Part shown: in pieces, positions 33,615-46,162 of the stretch
Layout: each line of letters begins with the position of its first letter
Numbering within the stretch: the first letter of the stretch is position 1
From: Allium sativum
Lineage: Eukaryota > Streptophyta > Magnoliopsida > Asparagales > Amaryllidaceae
Assembly (NCBI GenBank): GCA_030737875.1
Contig: CM060912.1
Span: 881,477,199 to 881,541,198, forward strand
DNA: 64,000 nucleotides
Reading direction: 5' to 3'
Position numbers and translations under genes: made by a program
Notes under the pieces: generated by a model
What the model saw: the letters and a program-made list of their open reading frames with translations, nothing else
The model's database searches: none
Told to the model about the DNA's origin: nothing

Positions 33615-33632
33615 TTCTCCCCTCCTTAAAGG
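33615..33632 (-). other. Polypurine tract of element E
   Basis: CCTTTAAGGAGGGGAGAA on the minus strand, identical to A, directly before TGTAACACC. Confidence 0.85.
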
Positions 33633-34112
33633 ATTTCGTCCCTGAAATCTTCAAGTTACGAAGAATACATATCCTACCATCCAATCGTCCATCTACTCAA
33701 CCATCAAACACAGGCATCCATTGTCCTTAAAAGATTTCTAATGCTTTCATGTTTATATGCATAGTGTGTGTACATGTCCGTATCAAATGCAAAATCAGGT
33801 GGTCTATTGATTCAATTGACCTCCTTAATGCAAATTGTGATAGTGCCATGCGTCCATTATGTATGCAAAAGATCCCTAATGATGCATATTATTTCTACAT
33901 GCGTGCACAACCATTCATCTGAATGCAGCATCCATATGATAACACAACCATTATACATCCATTAACCTAAATAAGCACACATTCATATGCAGTATGGAAG
34001 TGATTGAGCCGATCTAGTGCCTAATGTGTGTGTATATGCATCCACGAGCAATCACTAGCAAACACTTGCATCCACTAGCATCCATCAATCATAACATGTT
34101 TCAAATACATGT

Positions 34113-35506
34113 TTACATCCATTGGTCTCTACCTAAGGATAAAGAATATGACCGAGGAGATACACTAAAAAGGTAGATACAAGATGTACCCTCAAAAAGA
34201 AGAGGGTAGACTGCGCGTATTTTGGCCTCAGTCTCCCAAGTCGCGTCTTCCTCGGCGTCGCTCTGTAGAACTTTGACAAGCTTAACTTCATGGTTGTGTA
34301 GCTTTTTGACTTCCATCCCCAAGACACAAGTTGGAACACTCCTCACAGTCGCTTCTCGTTCCACTTCGACTTCCTCTAGTATGCTTGGCTCCACAACTTC
34401 TGCCGACTCATGTAAGCACTTTCGTAGCTGAGAGACATGAAAAACATTATGAACTCCAGCCAGTTTTTCAGGCAGCTCTACTCTGTAGGCCATCGTCCCA
34501 ATCCTTTCGATGATAGGAAATGGCCCTATGAATCATGGTGCCAACTTTCCTACGGGCCCAAAGCGGATGACATTCCTCAAAGGAGACTTTAAGGAACACC
34601 TTATCCCCAACCTCAAAATCAAGGTCGGTCCTTCTCTTGTCTGCGTAGTATTTCTGTCTATCTTGGCAGTCTTCATTCTCCTTCATATCAAGTCCACTTT
34701 CTCTGAAGTCTCTCTAATCATGTCCAGCCTAAGTATAAGTTTATCTGTGGACTCCCACCAACAAGTTGGTGATCGACATGGCCTTCCATTTAAAGCTTCG
34801 AAGGGTGCCATGCCTATAGTGGCTTGGTAGCTATTGTTATAAGCGAATTCCACTAAAGGGAGATGATCCTTCCGAGATCCTCCAAAGTCAAGAATGCATA
34901 GTCTCAAAAGATCTTCCAGTACTCTGATTACCCTTTCCGTCTGACCATCGGTTTGAGGGTGATGGGTTGTGCTTAAACATAGTTGTGTGCCTACAGCCTC
35001 TTGCAAACTCCTCCAGAACACGCTTGTAAAGATAGGGTCTCAATCACTCACTATGCTGGAGGGTATCCCATGGAGTCGAACTATTTCATAAGATGGATGG
35101 AGGCTAAAGATGAGGCGGTCCTCCTAGTCTTGACAGGTATAAAATGAGCGCTTTTCGTGAGCCTGTCCAATATTACCCAAATACCAGTACTGGCTCTTCT
35201 TGACCTAGGCAACCCATCAACAATGTCCATCGAGATGCTTTCCCATTTCCATTTGGGAACTTCTAGAGGATGAAGCAAACCACCAGGCTTCTTCTGCTCC
35301 GCCTTGACTTGTTGGCATGTCATGCATTTTGAAACAAATTCAGCTACATCCCTCTTCATGCCATTCCAAAAGAAAACTTTTTTGATATCTTTATACATCT
35401 TGTCTCCACCGGAGTGTACGGTCATCTTGGAATGGTGTGCTTCTTCCAGAACCATCTTCACCAAATCTCTTGCTTGTGGGACGCATAGTCTTCCATCCCG
35501 TCTCAA
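34113..35506 (-). pseudogene. pol: Element E integrase with chromodomain-like end, frameshifted
   Basis: Three overlapping frames cover it. 35506-35081 has the HHCC finger (AHHSKMTVH, CMTCQQVK) and the first core motif SMDIVDGLPRSR with its Asp. Frame is lost near 35080, close to the second Asp region. 35021-34683 continues with [12 protein letters not shown] (catalytic Glu kept), [20 protein letters not shown] and [14 protein letters not shown] further shift leads to 34686-34468 (QDRQKYYADKRRTDLDFEVGD). The last part, 34493-34113, has VFHVSQLRKCLHES and a chromodomain-like tail with EEDATWETEAKIRAVYPLLF. At least three frame changes make it non-functional. Domain order and motifs are those of F. 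Confidence 0.9.
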
Positions 35507-36808
35507 CCAACCCTTATCATCGATGGAGTATCTATTGAGGTGACTAGAAGTCTCTCCCTAATCAGCTTATCTATACAATCAACTAGCTGAGGGTCTTCAC
35601 GTTGCGCGGTTCCTATTGAGTCCAACACAGTAGGCCGCACCTCTAGCATTGCCATCAAGCCAGTCACATAATCAACAGAGCGTCTAAAATAAAAATTTGC
35701 TATGTACTCCAAACTCTGCCATTTTACAAAGAGAGGACCTAAGGTCAGCTTCTTTCTACTTAAAGCGTCTGCTACTACATTGGCCTTGCCAGGAGTATAG
35801 GAGATCTCAAAGTCGTATGAGGCGAGAAACTCCATTTATCTTTGCTGCCTTAGATTGAGGTCTTTCTGCGAGAAAAGGTACTTCAATGATTTATGGTCAG
35901 TATACAATTCAAATTTCTCACCTAAGAGATAGTGGCGCCAAGACTTAAGCGCAAAAATGATGGCTGCTAACTCTAGATCGTGGGTTGGGTAGTTCTTCTC
36001 ATGCACTTTCAACTGCCTTCCACCATAAGCTACTACCTTCCCTTCTTGCATCAAAACAACGCCTAGTCCTGTACCGCATGCATCTGTGTATACGTAAATA
36101 TCTTGCTCCCATCTGGTAATGTAAAAACTGGGGCTGTTGTCAGAGCCCTCTTAAACCGTTGGAAAGCGACTTCGCACCCCAAATCCCAACTGAAAGTCAG
36201 GTTCTTCTTCGTTAACCTTGTAAGTGGAGCTGAGATTTTCACAAAGTCCTTAATGAACTTGCGATAAAAGCCTGCTAGTTCAAGAAAACTTCGGACTTCG
36301 GTTGCACACTTTGGAACCTTCCAATCCTGGACGACAACTACTTTTGCGGGGTCCACAGCTAACCCTTCTTTGGACACCACATGCCCAAGAAATCTGACTT
36401 CTTCCCTCCAGAAGTGGCACTTGGAGAATTTTTCTTTTAACTGATGTGCACGGAGAGTACCCATAACTTCCCTTAAATGCAAAGCATGCTTTTCCTCATT
36501 CTTCGAGAAAATTAGAATATCATCTACGAAGACCACCACAAATTTATTGAGAAATTCCCAGAACACTCTATTCATCAAATCGACGAAATAAGCAGGTGCG
36601 TTTGTCAAGCCGAAAGGCATGACGGGCCATTCGAAGAAACCGTCCGGGTTTCTGAACGCGGTCTTACCAATGCTATCTTCAGCCACTCTTAGCTGATGAA
36701 ATCCGGTAGCCAGATCTAATTGGGGAAAACTGTTGCATCTACAAGCTGATTGAACAAATCGTCTATTCTTGGCAGTGAGCGCCTATTCTTCTTGGTCAAC
36801 TTGTTTAG
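35503..36808 (-). pseudogene. pol: Element E RT palm and RNase H, fragmented
   Basis: 36686-36063 encodes a well-preserved RT palm: [18 protein letters not shown], then FVVVFVDDILIFSKN with both catalytic Asp residues, then [16 protein letters not shown]. The frame breaks at 36060 near the start of RNase H (...YTQMHAVQD, where YTDA-like text is expected). RNase H continues in 36054-35836 ([28 protein letters not shown]) and, after a stop, in 35835-35503 (FLASYDFEISYTPGKANVV). Between 36809 and 36690 the RT fingers ([12 protein letters not shown]) are frameshifted. RT motifs survive better than the frame, as expected of an old copy. Confidence 0.88.
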
Positions 36809-37597
36809 TTAACTATAATCAACGCATATGCAAAGTGAACCGTTCGCTTTGGTTGCGAACACCACTGGAGCATCCCATTTAGAAATACTCCGCCTTATAA
36901 ACCCTTTTTCTAGCAACTCCTTAACTTGCTTGCTAAGCTCCTTTCTCTCGCTTGGAGCCATGTGTCTAATGGGTAAAGTAACGGGTTTTGCGTTATCAAC
37001 TAGGTATATGCGGAAGTCTATCTCCCGCTTCGGAGGCAAGCCCTCTACTTCCTCAAAGACATCCGAGTATTCACGGACCACTCTAACAGACTGCAAATTT
37101 TCAACAGACGCGTCAAGCGATTCTAGATAACTTAGCATAACAGAATTCATGGGATTACAAGAGATTTCGAGAGTGTTGCCCAAGCGAGTCATAAGCCTAA
37201 CCACTCTCTTTTCACAATCTAGGACGGCTCCATTACTGGATAACCAATCCATGCCCAGTATTAACCCATAATCCGTGAAGCCCAAAACATAAGCATCACA
37301 TCTAAACCCAATGCTAGATATAGAAATTTCCAAATCCAAACAAATCATCGACAAATAGGCTGAGCCCCCAATTGGATTTGAAACAACTAAGGGATCCTCT
37401 ACCATACTGGTGTTTAGGTGTAGTGACTCAACTAAAGCAGTAGATATAAAAGAGTGCAATGCACCAGAAACAAAGAGTGTGCGAACAGGATGATCAAAAA
37501 GAAAAACTAAACTTTCAACGGAAATCGCTCTACCTCGTTCTTGCAGCGGTGGGGCCACGAGAGCCTGGACCTGCCCCCTTGCCTGCCCTGGTGCCAT
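36809..37597 (-). pseudogene. pol: Element E protease and RT start
   Basis: One open frame of 262 codons covers protease (FLFDHPVRTLFVSGALHSF, with the catalytic Asp of D-S-G replaced by Val), FTDYGLILGMDWLSSNGAV, the linker and the RT start ([41 protein letters not shown]). It ends at a stop where relatives read on with R-E-(L/F)-N-K. In A this region has a 4-bp deletion; here AAAACATAA is intact, so E is the reference for that break. Confidence 0.88.
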
Positions 37598-37609
37598 GAG
37601 AGCCTGAAT

Positions 37610-38534
37610 CTACCCTCCAGAGGTAGGCCCTGCCCTCTGCCCTTTCTTTGGGCAGTCCTTAATCAGATGTCCTGCCTCGCCACAGTGGAAACAACCAGTC
37701 CTCTTCTTCTTCCTACAGTCTTTGCTCAGATGACCTGGTGTCCCACAGTTAAAGCATCTTTTCTTTCCCTTGCCATTGTTGTCTTTACCACCCTTCTTGT
37801 TCTGTTGTTGCTGTTGTGGTTTCTTTTGATCCCCTTTCTTCTCAGGTGCCTTATTAGCATTGGCGCCTTTCTCCTCTTCATGCATAAGCGCCATGTCAAC
37901 CAGTCTCTCAAAGATGGCCCCCATAGGGATGTGGGTCATAGCTAACCCATGTAGAGGCTCGTTCAAACCCTTTACAAATCTCAGGGACTTCTTTTCGGGT
38001 GTATACACCAAGTCCAAGCCAAAATCTCGCTAACTGATTGAACTTGTTAACGCACTCTTTCACTGATAGATTTCCCAGCCTCAATGCCAAAAACCTTTCC
38101 ATGTATAGATTCTCTTCGGCTCGTGAGAGAAACTTCGCCTCAAACCTACGCCTGAAATCCGGCCATGTATCAACTGGACGCTCTCCATTAGTGACCTCCC
38201 ACCAAAACGAGGCCTCATCCTTCATTAACCTAGCAACTAATTGGACCGTTCTTCCATCTCCTACCTCAAAGATTCCAAACAATTCTTCCACCTCCTTTAG
38301 CCAATTTCGAGCTTCAACAAACGTCTCCGACCCATGAAAAGGTTTTTCGCCCATTGCCCGAAAGTCCTTGCAAATATTTGCGAATGTATTAACACGGGGA
38401 GGAGAAGGAGGGGAGGAGGAGCATTTGCTGGGCCTGCGGCATTGGCCCTAGCTTCCAGATACCTTCTAAACCATCCTGGTATCGGTATCCCCTCGGGTAT
38501 CTCGGGAATTCCAGACCTGCTGAAAAGAAAATGA
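37610..38534 (-). pseudogene. gag: Element E Gag, frameshifted
   Basis: The N-terminus (GIPIPGWFRRYLEARANAAGP) reads in one frame from about 38520, but no ATG is found where A has MAEDLYL; the start is lost. A shift near 38380 leads to 38354-37908 (FWWEVTNGERPVDTWPDFRR, FEAKFLSRAEENLYMERF). A second shift near 37990 leads to 38017-37610 with FVKGLNEPLHGLAM and two intact CCHC knuckles (CFNCGTPGHLSKDC, CFHCGEAGHLIKDC). A pyrimidine-rich CTTTTCAG sits just upstream of the coding start, as in A. Confidence 0.88.
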
Positions 38535-38687
38535 AGAGATTCAAACGGAGAACTCGAAAGAAAGATATATGGCTCTTGGGGGTTATGTTATTAAAATAAA
38601 CTTTTCACTTGAAAATACTCTCCTTAAAACGTATTTCTGAAAGTATCCTTTATGAAAATGATTTTTTATCTGTACTGGTAACCATCA

Positions 38688-38699
38688 GCTCTAATACCA
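38688..38699 (-). other. Primer binding site of element E (one mismatch)
   Basis: TGGTATTAGAGC on the minus strand, 2 nt from the 5' LTR; one mismatch to initiator Met tRNA. Confidence 0.88.
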
Positions 38700-38701
38700 C
38701 G

Positions 38702-39996
38702 TGTGACACCCCATCTCCAATAAGGTCACTCACAAAGGGAATGCCTTAATGTTGGTGGAGCGTTTATTGTGTATAGAACAGAAAGTAAACAAGACAGATA
38801 AATATATTGGTACTTGGAAAGTAAAAACAACTTTTATTGCAGCTGAGAAATAGTTTGGTTACATCACATCAAAAACCAACTACAAAACCGAATACACTTA
38901 TTATCCATCTTGACAAATAATTTCTGAGTACATAAAATAAAAGACATAACCCCAACACAAAATAGCCATAAATAAGATAGGTTGAACTTTACTTCAGCAA
39001 TCCAAGCAACTTCCAAAAGAAAGAGATAAAGCTGTCCAAATCAAGCTCCACTAGTACTAGTCCCGCCCTGCGCACCTAGGGGGGAAGGAAGAAAAGAAGT
39101 GGAAACAAAGGGGTTAGACATAAAGCCTGGCGAGTGCAATAACTTTATCAATATAATCATTAAAGTAACTAGGATAAGGCATAAGCTGGTAAATAAGGAA
39201 ATGACTGTGAACCAATTGGCATGATAGAGCAAACAAAGGAAATAAGATGAACAAAGGTAATGTTAAAGGCGCACCTAATCACAATAAGATGATTACTACA
39301 TTGCACCACACCAAACACCCTAAAAGTTGATTCCGCCTACAGAACTTAATAATGACAATGGTAGTTTCGTGTACCCCTAGCTGCCTTCATAGGTGTTGTC
39401 TGCCCATATCTCCAATAGTTGTACCCATTGCCCCTATTCGATCGGCTCTCTAACTCGTAGATACCCGTGCTGGTCCCACAATGGGGTGTATCACTCCCTA
39501 AAGTGGCAATCCAATACCACCAAAGATGCACGGCTTATATCTACACGATGCAACAAAGTCTTACCTACCAGCCCGGGCCCACGCACGCACATGACCCCGT
39601 TGGACTTGCGTTACCACCGATTACCCGTTTTGACCTCTTACAATCAAATCCAGTAAGCGTGTCCCGTCCTCAACTTGGGTCAAGCTCACAAAGATACTTA
39701 ATGGGTTACTGGTTTGAAAAGGGCCCCCATGCTTGACACAAGCTTTCCACCTATGCTTGGTCCCCACTAAGGTTTCTGCACTTAACCTCATTCTTATTCA
39801 TGTCTTCTTACATGTTTCAATCTTGGTTAAGTACATCTAATCGTATTTCACATGCCACCCAAGGCACCCCCTTAATTCCACATGCCACCCAAGGCTCCCA
39901 CTTAACCCCCCCCCCCCCCATGTCCCACCACATGTTTATTTGGTTAAGTGTTACTTAATTCATTAGAACCGTAATCTTGTAAAGACCTCCCACATT
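38702..39996 (-). repeat. 5' LTR of E, first part in window, cut by D
   Basis: Close copy of 30568-31859. It is interrupted after ACATT (39992-39996) by the LTR start of D. The remainder, with U3 and promoter, should lie to the right of the window. Extra C residues at 39908-39918 are a length difference in a C run. Confidence 0.9.
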
Positions 39997-41475
39997 TGTA
40001 ACGACCCGGAAAATCGCGACCTTGATTATCCGATATACAACACATATCGAACATCAAGAGTCGAAAATAACCAAATAGTTAATGAAAGAAATTAGAGGGT
40101 GAGAATAGATAAGATAGAAACTTAGAATAGAAGAAGAAGAAGAAGAACACAACATCAGAGTAACACGAACCTCACAGCGGAACGAATAACATATAATAGA
40201 TAACATAACTTTGGAATATAACAGTTATGTATACAATAGTACTTATCAGAGTACAACACTTACAACACGGCGGAATTAAACTATAGCTATATGATCTTGA
40301 AGCCTCCTGCTCCAAGCTCTCCAAGTATATCTGTAAAATCCTGACTACTTGAATGCCCGTACAAAATTGGGCACCCAAGAGTTTAGGGAAAACAACAAAG
40401 TAAACTCCGGGTCAGTCATGGGACAGGTATGAGTAAATCAGTTTAAAAGATTTGAACAAGTAAACGATATCTCATAAGACCACGCCGTATAACGGAACGG
40501 GTTTTTCCCTTATGAGAATCCAAAATATCTTTATATCAAAACATTTTGATATTATAATAATGTCTATCAACCACAGTATAATAATCATCTAGCAGAAACG
40601 CTTTCATCTCACGTTCTACATATATAGTATACAATCAAAACTGCAAGCACGTATTGGGTAATGGATTTCCGACTATGACATGGTATGGAACCACCTTTCG
40701 ATCAGTGTACTCTAGGAACGATACACTGGAGTTCAACAAGAACATCTTGCAACTCAGCTACACATGACCGACCACTCATTTTGCTTGAGTGTATCGAATG
40801 TATATCACCAACGGTTGGGATCAGCAACTGTTTCCCATATATATATGAGACATCATTGATAGATTAAAGAAGCAAATGAATATTCTCAAGATAGGTGATT
40901 ACACCCTACTTCGGTGCGACCGACTTAGCCATGCTGCCTGCCCGATTTATGTCATTTACCGGATGATGAGGCTAGAAGCTACGCTTATCATCACATCAGA
41001 TTCACTTTGAATGCCACAACATCAAATCCATCCAATCACCGATTGACGTCCTCAACAATACATTATGTGTTAGCTAAAAGAAGTTTCCTTCTTTGCTTTC
41101 ACTCTTGGTACGGTTGGAGAAATCAATATACGTGATCGTCTGGAAATACTCTGTCAGACATCCATCCATACAAGTCATCCAGGAACAGGATGAACCGAAG
41201 GCACTATTCAGTACATCCATCTTAGGCATTGTTATCTAAGACTTATACAATAGCCCTTGCACTTTACTCCGTCTTCAATTATCTTTGGCATATATGATTC
41301 GCAACGCTTATGCCAATACAGAGTGGTTCTTTGGATAATAATCCAACCGGTCTCTCCATATTGACAATGTTAAAATGGTCAAAACTTCGATGGTCCGTGA
41401 TTTAACCATCAAAGAAAAACATGTGTGCAAACAACGATATTATTTCCAGATGGAAATTCTATCAATCAATCATTA

Positions 41476-41519
<44 letters not shown>

Positions 41520-42649
41520 TATTTCGTATTTCAATATTATTGATTCGTCTCTGATTCTATTTGGAAAACATTTCCAAATCTTCTTTACTTGGATTTAAAC
41601 AAGTGTTTAAATCAACATCGCGACGACCACTCACCACTATACTTATTTACTAAATTCACTTAACCATTTCACTCTCGAACCTTAACCATTTCTAAAAAAA
41701 AACGCAGTCAATCAAGTTGGGGTATAGCTACCTCTCAGACCTTAACTGAACAACATTTCAAATCTCGAAATAGGGTAAGTTCATCTTTTAACTTCTTAAC
41801 ACTTCCTTACGTAACTCCTTTCGAATAAACTATATTCGAAAATCCTTTAAACTCTACTTGTTTAACTCTAATCGATTTACTCTTTTAATTCTTTTTTTGG
41901 AATAAACTAAATTCGATCAACTCATTTTAACACGATTCGAATAACTAATATTCGATAACTCCCCTTAATTCTATTCGAATAAACTATATTCGATTTACTC
42001 ATTTGATTTAACTAATATCAATTAACCCCATCGAATAACTAAATTCGATAACTCCTTCGAATAAACTATATTCGATAACTTACTTCGATTAAACTAAAAA
42101 TCGATAACTCCTTCGATTTAACTATAATCGATAACTCCGTTGTTTTTAACTCTATCGATTAACTCTAACTGATTAATTCTAACTGATTAACTCTAACTAG
42201 TTAATTATAACTGATTAATTCTATTCAACCAACTCGACTCGACTAATCCTTTTCGAATAACATATTCGATTTACTAACTTTCGAATACCATATTCGATTA
42301 ACTCCCTTCGAATAACTTATATTCGATTTAACTCCTTTCGAATAACTTATTCGATTATCTTAGCTCGATAAATCTTAACTCGAAAATCTTAACTCGAAAA
42401 TCTTAACTCGATAACTCAATTTGGTTAACTTAACCTGATAACTCAAATTGATTAACTTAACCTGATAACTCAAATTGTTTAACCTAACTTGCTAACTCAA
42501 TTTGATTAACTTAACTTGCCTAATTCGACTCGATTAACTCACTTGACTAATTCGACTCGTTCACTTTGTTTTAACTTGACTAATTCACTTTGTTTTAACT
42601 TGACTAATTCACTTTGTTTTAACTTAACAAATTCCCTCTTATTAACTCG

Positions 42650-42945
42650 ACTATTTCACTTGGTTTGACTTTACCAATTCGTTTTGATTACTCGACTAAC
42701 TCACTTTGGTTTGACCTAACCAATTCGTTTTGATTACTCGACTAACTCACTTTGGTTTGACCTAACCAATTCGTTTTGATTACTCGACTAACTCACTTTG
42801 GTTTAACTTAACCAATTCGTTTTGATTACTCAACTAATTCAATTTGGTTTGACTTAACCAATTCGTTTTGATTACTCGACTAACTCACTTTGGTTTAACT
42901 TAACCAATTCGTTTTGATTACTCGACTAATTCAATTTGATTAACT
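42650..42945. repeat. 46-bp tandem repeats in D 3' LTR
   Basis: About six units with the words TTTGGTTTGACCTAACCAA, TTCGTTTTGATTACTCGAC and TAACTC. The sister array is at 60670-60965 in the 5' LTR. Confidence 0.85.
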
Positions 42946-43059
42946 CCTTATTTATTTTCCAATAAATATTTCCTTTATAAAATCTTTTGATTTTATAAAT
43001 AAATTCCCTTTTATATAATTCTATTTATTACTTGAATGAATAATCCCTTTATAATCCTA

Positions 43060-43400
43060 TTTATTTATTTCTAAACAAATATCAACTTTATATAATTCTA
43101 TTTATTTATTTCTACATAAATATTTCTTTTAAATCCTATTTATTTAATCTCTAAATAAATATCACCTTTATATATTTCTATTTATATATTTCTAAATAAA
43201 TATTTATTTTAAATCCTATTTATTTAATCTCTAAATAAATATCTCCTTTATATAATTCTATTTATATATTTCTAAATAAATATTTCTTTTAAATCCTATT
43301 TATTTAATAAATAAATATCTCCTTTATATAATTCTATTTATATATTTCTAATTAAATATTTCTATTAAATCCTATTTATTTAATAAATAAATATCTCCTT
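43060..43400. repeat. About 78-bp AT-rich tandem repeats in D 3' LTR
   Basis: Four or so units of AAATCCTATTTATTTAAT..., CTAAATAAATAT..., CCTTTATATAATTCTATTT. The sister array is at 61075-61380 and is cut by G. Unit composition differs slightly between the LTRs. Confidence 0.8.
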
Positions 43401-43593
43401 TAATCTTTATTTATTTCCTAAATAAATAAATTCTTTTAACTCTTTATTTATGCTCTACCAATATATCCCTTTATATTTGCTTTCAAATATATTTCCTTTA
43501 TATTTGATTTCAAATATATTCCTTTTCAATTTCATTTGTAAAGGTTTTACAAACATTTCTATTTCATTTTGATTTCTGAAAAATATTCTAACT

Positions 43594-43690
43594 CCTTATA
43601 TCCCCGGGAAAATTCGCCATAACCTCCCTTGTACCGGGAGCATCGGGAAAATCCCCAAACCCGACACATAGGCCTTTCTATTCAAAAAGA
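43594..43690 (-). repeat. Displaced copy of the conserved internal block, within the LTR of D
   Basis: On the minus strand it reads CTTTTTGAATAG, AAGGCCTATGTG, GGGGATTTTCCCGATGCTCCCGG and AGGGAGGTTATGGCGAATTTT, as in the internal region of B at 18200-18300. D also has its own internal copy at 46345-46490, so this one lies inside an LTR in addition. Confidence 0.75.
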
Positions 43691-45222
43691 AAAATGTTTT
43701 GAAATTATTTCCTTCCTGAATATCTCATATTTATAAATATTCCAATTTATAAATATTCCTTATTTATAAATATTCAAATTTATAAATATCTCTTATTTAT
43801 AAATATTCCATTTATAAATATTTTATTTTCACTATCACTTTGAAAATTCCCTTATCAACCTTCCGGTATGTTATGGTGTTTCACATATCAAATTTCGATG
43901 TCCAATATCGTCCATACACACACAATCAACAACAGGTTATAATTCACATCATATATCAAAATATATGAAAAACAATAAAATAACTGTTGAGGAATCCAGT
44001 CGGATTCCTCCAACCTGTTTCCCTGCATCCACAGATGTTACAGGACATGATTGTCATCACTTTCAGTTCAATATGATTTATTCTGATAAACAGAATCAAT
44101 ATATAACTATATAACTGTTTATATATTATATATATATATTTATATATATATATAATATTTCATTAACTGACTAGCAGTTCAATCAAACAGTCAACACATA
44201 GTCAATCAGCCAATATTTAACAGTTCTAAAAATATAACATGAAATTATAAACTGTTCAGAGTTGGTGAGATTTACTCACATTGGACTATCATCGTTAGAT
44301 AACGATAATTGTCGCTTGATTCTGATGGACGTTTTATTTCACCGTAAATCCCGACAAGCTCAGAATCATTTCCAATCAGTTCCATCGTCTTGTGTGCATT
44401 CATACGATCCTATCGGATCTGGTTTCGCTGAGTTTCGATCACGTATGAATAAGTTATTATGTTTTCAAGATTATACACTATTATAAATTAAAATAAACTT
44501 TAACTAATTAAATCCCTTTCCAAAAATTGGGCCTCACCCAAATGAAATAGCCCATCACCAAACCAACCCGTAATACTCCTCGGTTTTACTGACCCGCGCA
44601 CAAACTCCCCTCCGTCCATCGTGATTTCCGCAATGCCAAGCCACAAATCCTCCACGTCAGTCCTCATTTTTCGAAACCCGTTTTCCGACTCAAAACCGTT
44701 CTCTCCCCAAACCCACGAACTCCATCTTCCTGCTGCCTACTCACGCCCCCTTTTCTTCATGCAAAAATCCAGCTGGACAACAGTTACATCCACAACCGTC
44801 CTTCTTTTCGATTTCACTTCATCCTCCACCCAACATCATACAACTCGAGATCCATTTCTTGCGTCGAACTCAGCTCCAGATCGTGCGATATCGTGCTACT
44901 CGACCTACCGAACTCAACAGCATCATCCATTCCATCCTTCGAAGTTCAACAAGCCGAACCAGCTAAACCCTAGGATGTTCGGGTTCAAACTGGAGCGCCA
45001 TAGGATACGATCGCATCAAATGAAATTTGTATAGGGAGGAAGCTCTTCAACTAACGAATTCAAAGAAGGTTGTTTTGAGCATTTACGGGTTTAATTCGAT
45101 TTCTTTTAGATTTTTCAAAGCTGCAGTTTTTTAGGTTTAGAACGAGATTGGGTTTTCTGGAGGATGAAATGGCGGCTTGAAGAACGTAGAAAAAGAATTA
45201 GGTTAAGGAGGTTTAAAAGATG

Positions 45223-45230
45223 TATTTATA
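45223..45230 (-). promoter_or_regulatory. TATA box of element D
   Basis: CCCTATAAATACATC on the minus strand, about 930 bp into the LTR, followed by CT-rich leader text. Confidence 0.6.
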
Positions 45231-46162
45231 GGGTAGTTATGTATTTCTCTTATCAAATTTGCGGCTGAGAAACGAATGGCGTGTCTTGGTATTTTTTTAC
45301 CGCACGAAGGAACGTGAATACATAATAAAAAGGTGGGATGAAATTTATTTATATAATATTTTATAAAATTTCAATGTGAAGCATCCTCTCAAACCGTTCA
45401 CATATGATCTGCTATGGACAGAAGTAAAGATGCCATCATATCGAGCTCGGTGCCACGATTCCAGAAATATAATAATATCGGTGGTTTAACTCAGATTGTG
45501 AAACCCAAAAATCGCTGATTCAGGGTGCAAAAACTCCAAATAAAAAGTTGCTTATTCAATTAATTAAAAAATTTAGTAAAATTCTAAAAATTGAATTATC
45601 ACTATTTTCCAAAAGAACCTTGTCTAAATTCAAATCCGATCTCTAGTTATATCGAATAAACCATTACGGTTTATAACGATTCTATAGCGACTATTTTAAA
45701 ATTTGATTTGGACATATCTCAAAATCTATACGACGAAATTTTGATTTTTCTCTTCCATTAGAAAGATATAATCCACCAGCTCCGTACGTTTCCTGTTTCA
45801 CTGAAATCCGGCTTAAAATGAATCCTGTACATTCAGTTGAAGTTCGAATCGTCAATTTACGAACTACAGGGCCATTTCGAGCTGTTTATAATTATATTAT
45901 AAACTATACGTTCAACTGTCGACGATTGAATATATTCGTTATTCTAATTCTAAACTGAATTAAATATCACAGATGATCCGGTTCACACCATATCGTCATT
46001 TCGGCCGATTCCGATTATTTCAGAATTAAATATATTATTTAATTTATTATTTTAATTAAATATTCATCATTAGTTAATTCGACGACCATTTAATTCACTA
46101 TACCACCATTTATATAATTAAATAAATTAATTATAATACCTCTGCCAATGCGGGTCATTACA

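Larger units (their letters stand above)
30568..39996 (-). mobile_element. Element E: decayed Tekay-like Ty3/gypsy chromovirus
   Basis: The 3' LTR (30568-33614, 3,047 bp), internal region (33615-38701) and first part of the 5' LTR (38702-39996) are present. The rest of the 5' LTR lies beyond the nested elements and outside the window. The minus-strand internal region has gag with two CCHC knuckles, protease, RT, RNase H, integrase and a chromodomain-like end, all in broken frames. Its protein text is close to A (for example NLEISCNPM and MLSYLESLD), so A and E are sister families. The left target would be CCCAG (30563-30567); the partner is outside the window. Confidence 0.92.
40331..44279 (-). 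other. Putative 3.9-kb intron in the LTR of D
   Basis: Donor CCAAT|GTGAGTAAA at 44279, acceptor CAGGATTTTACAG|AT at 40331, 334 bp before the LTR end. The acceptor context (GGGCA..CAAGTAGTCAGG) parallels that of B and B'. Inferred from signals only. Confidence 0.45.
39997..46162 (-). repeat. Complete 3' LTR of D (6.2 kb)
   Basis: On the minus strand, from 46162: about 0.9 kb of U3, TATA box (45230-45223), first exon to 44280, GTGAGT donor, then a very AT-rich stretch with two tandem arrays and a displaced conserved block, and acceptor TTTTACAG at 40332-40331. It has the uninterrupted targets of F (41192-41196) and, approximately, of G (43362-43366). The region 41780-42660 is simple text built of TTCGAATAA, CGATAACTC and TTAACT words with no coding. 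Confidence 0.9.

Noticed and set aside
44621..45034. 137-codon plus ORF in D
   Set aside because: It is antisense to the leader of the D LTR, has no domain and is a chance frame in CT-rich text.
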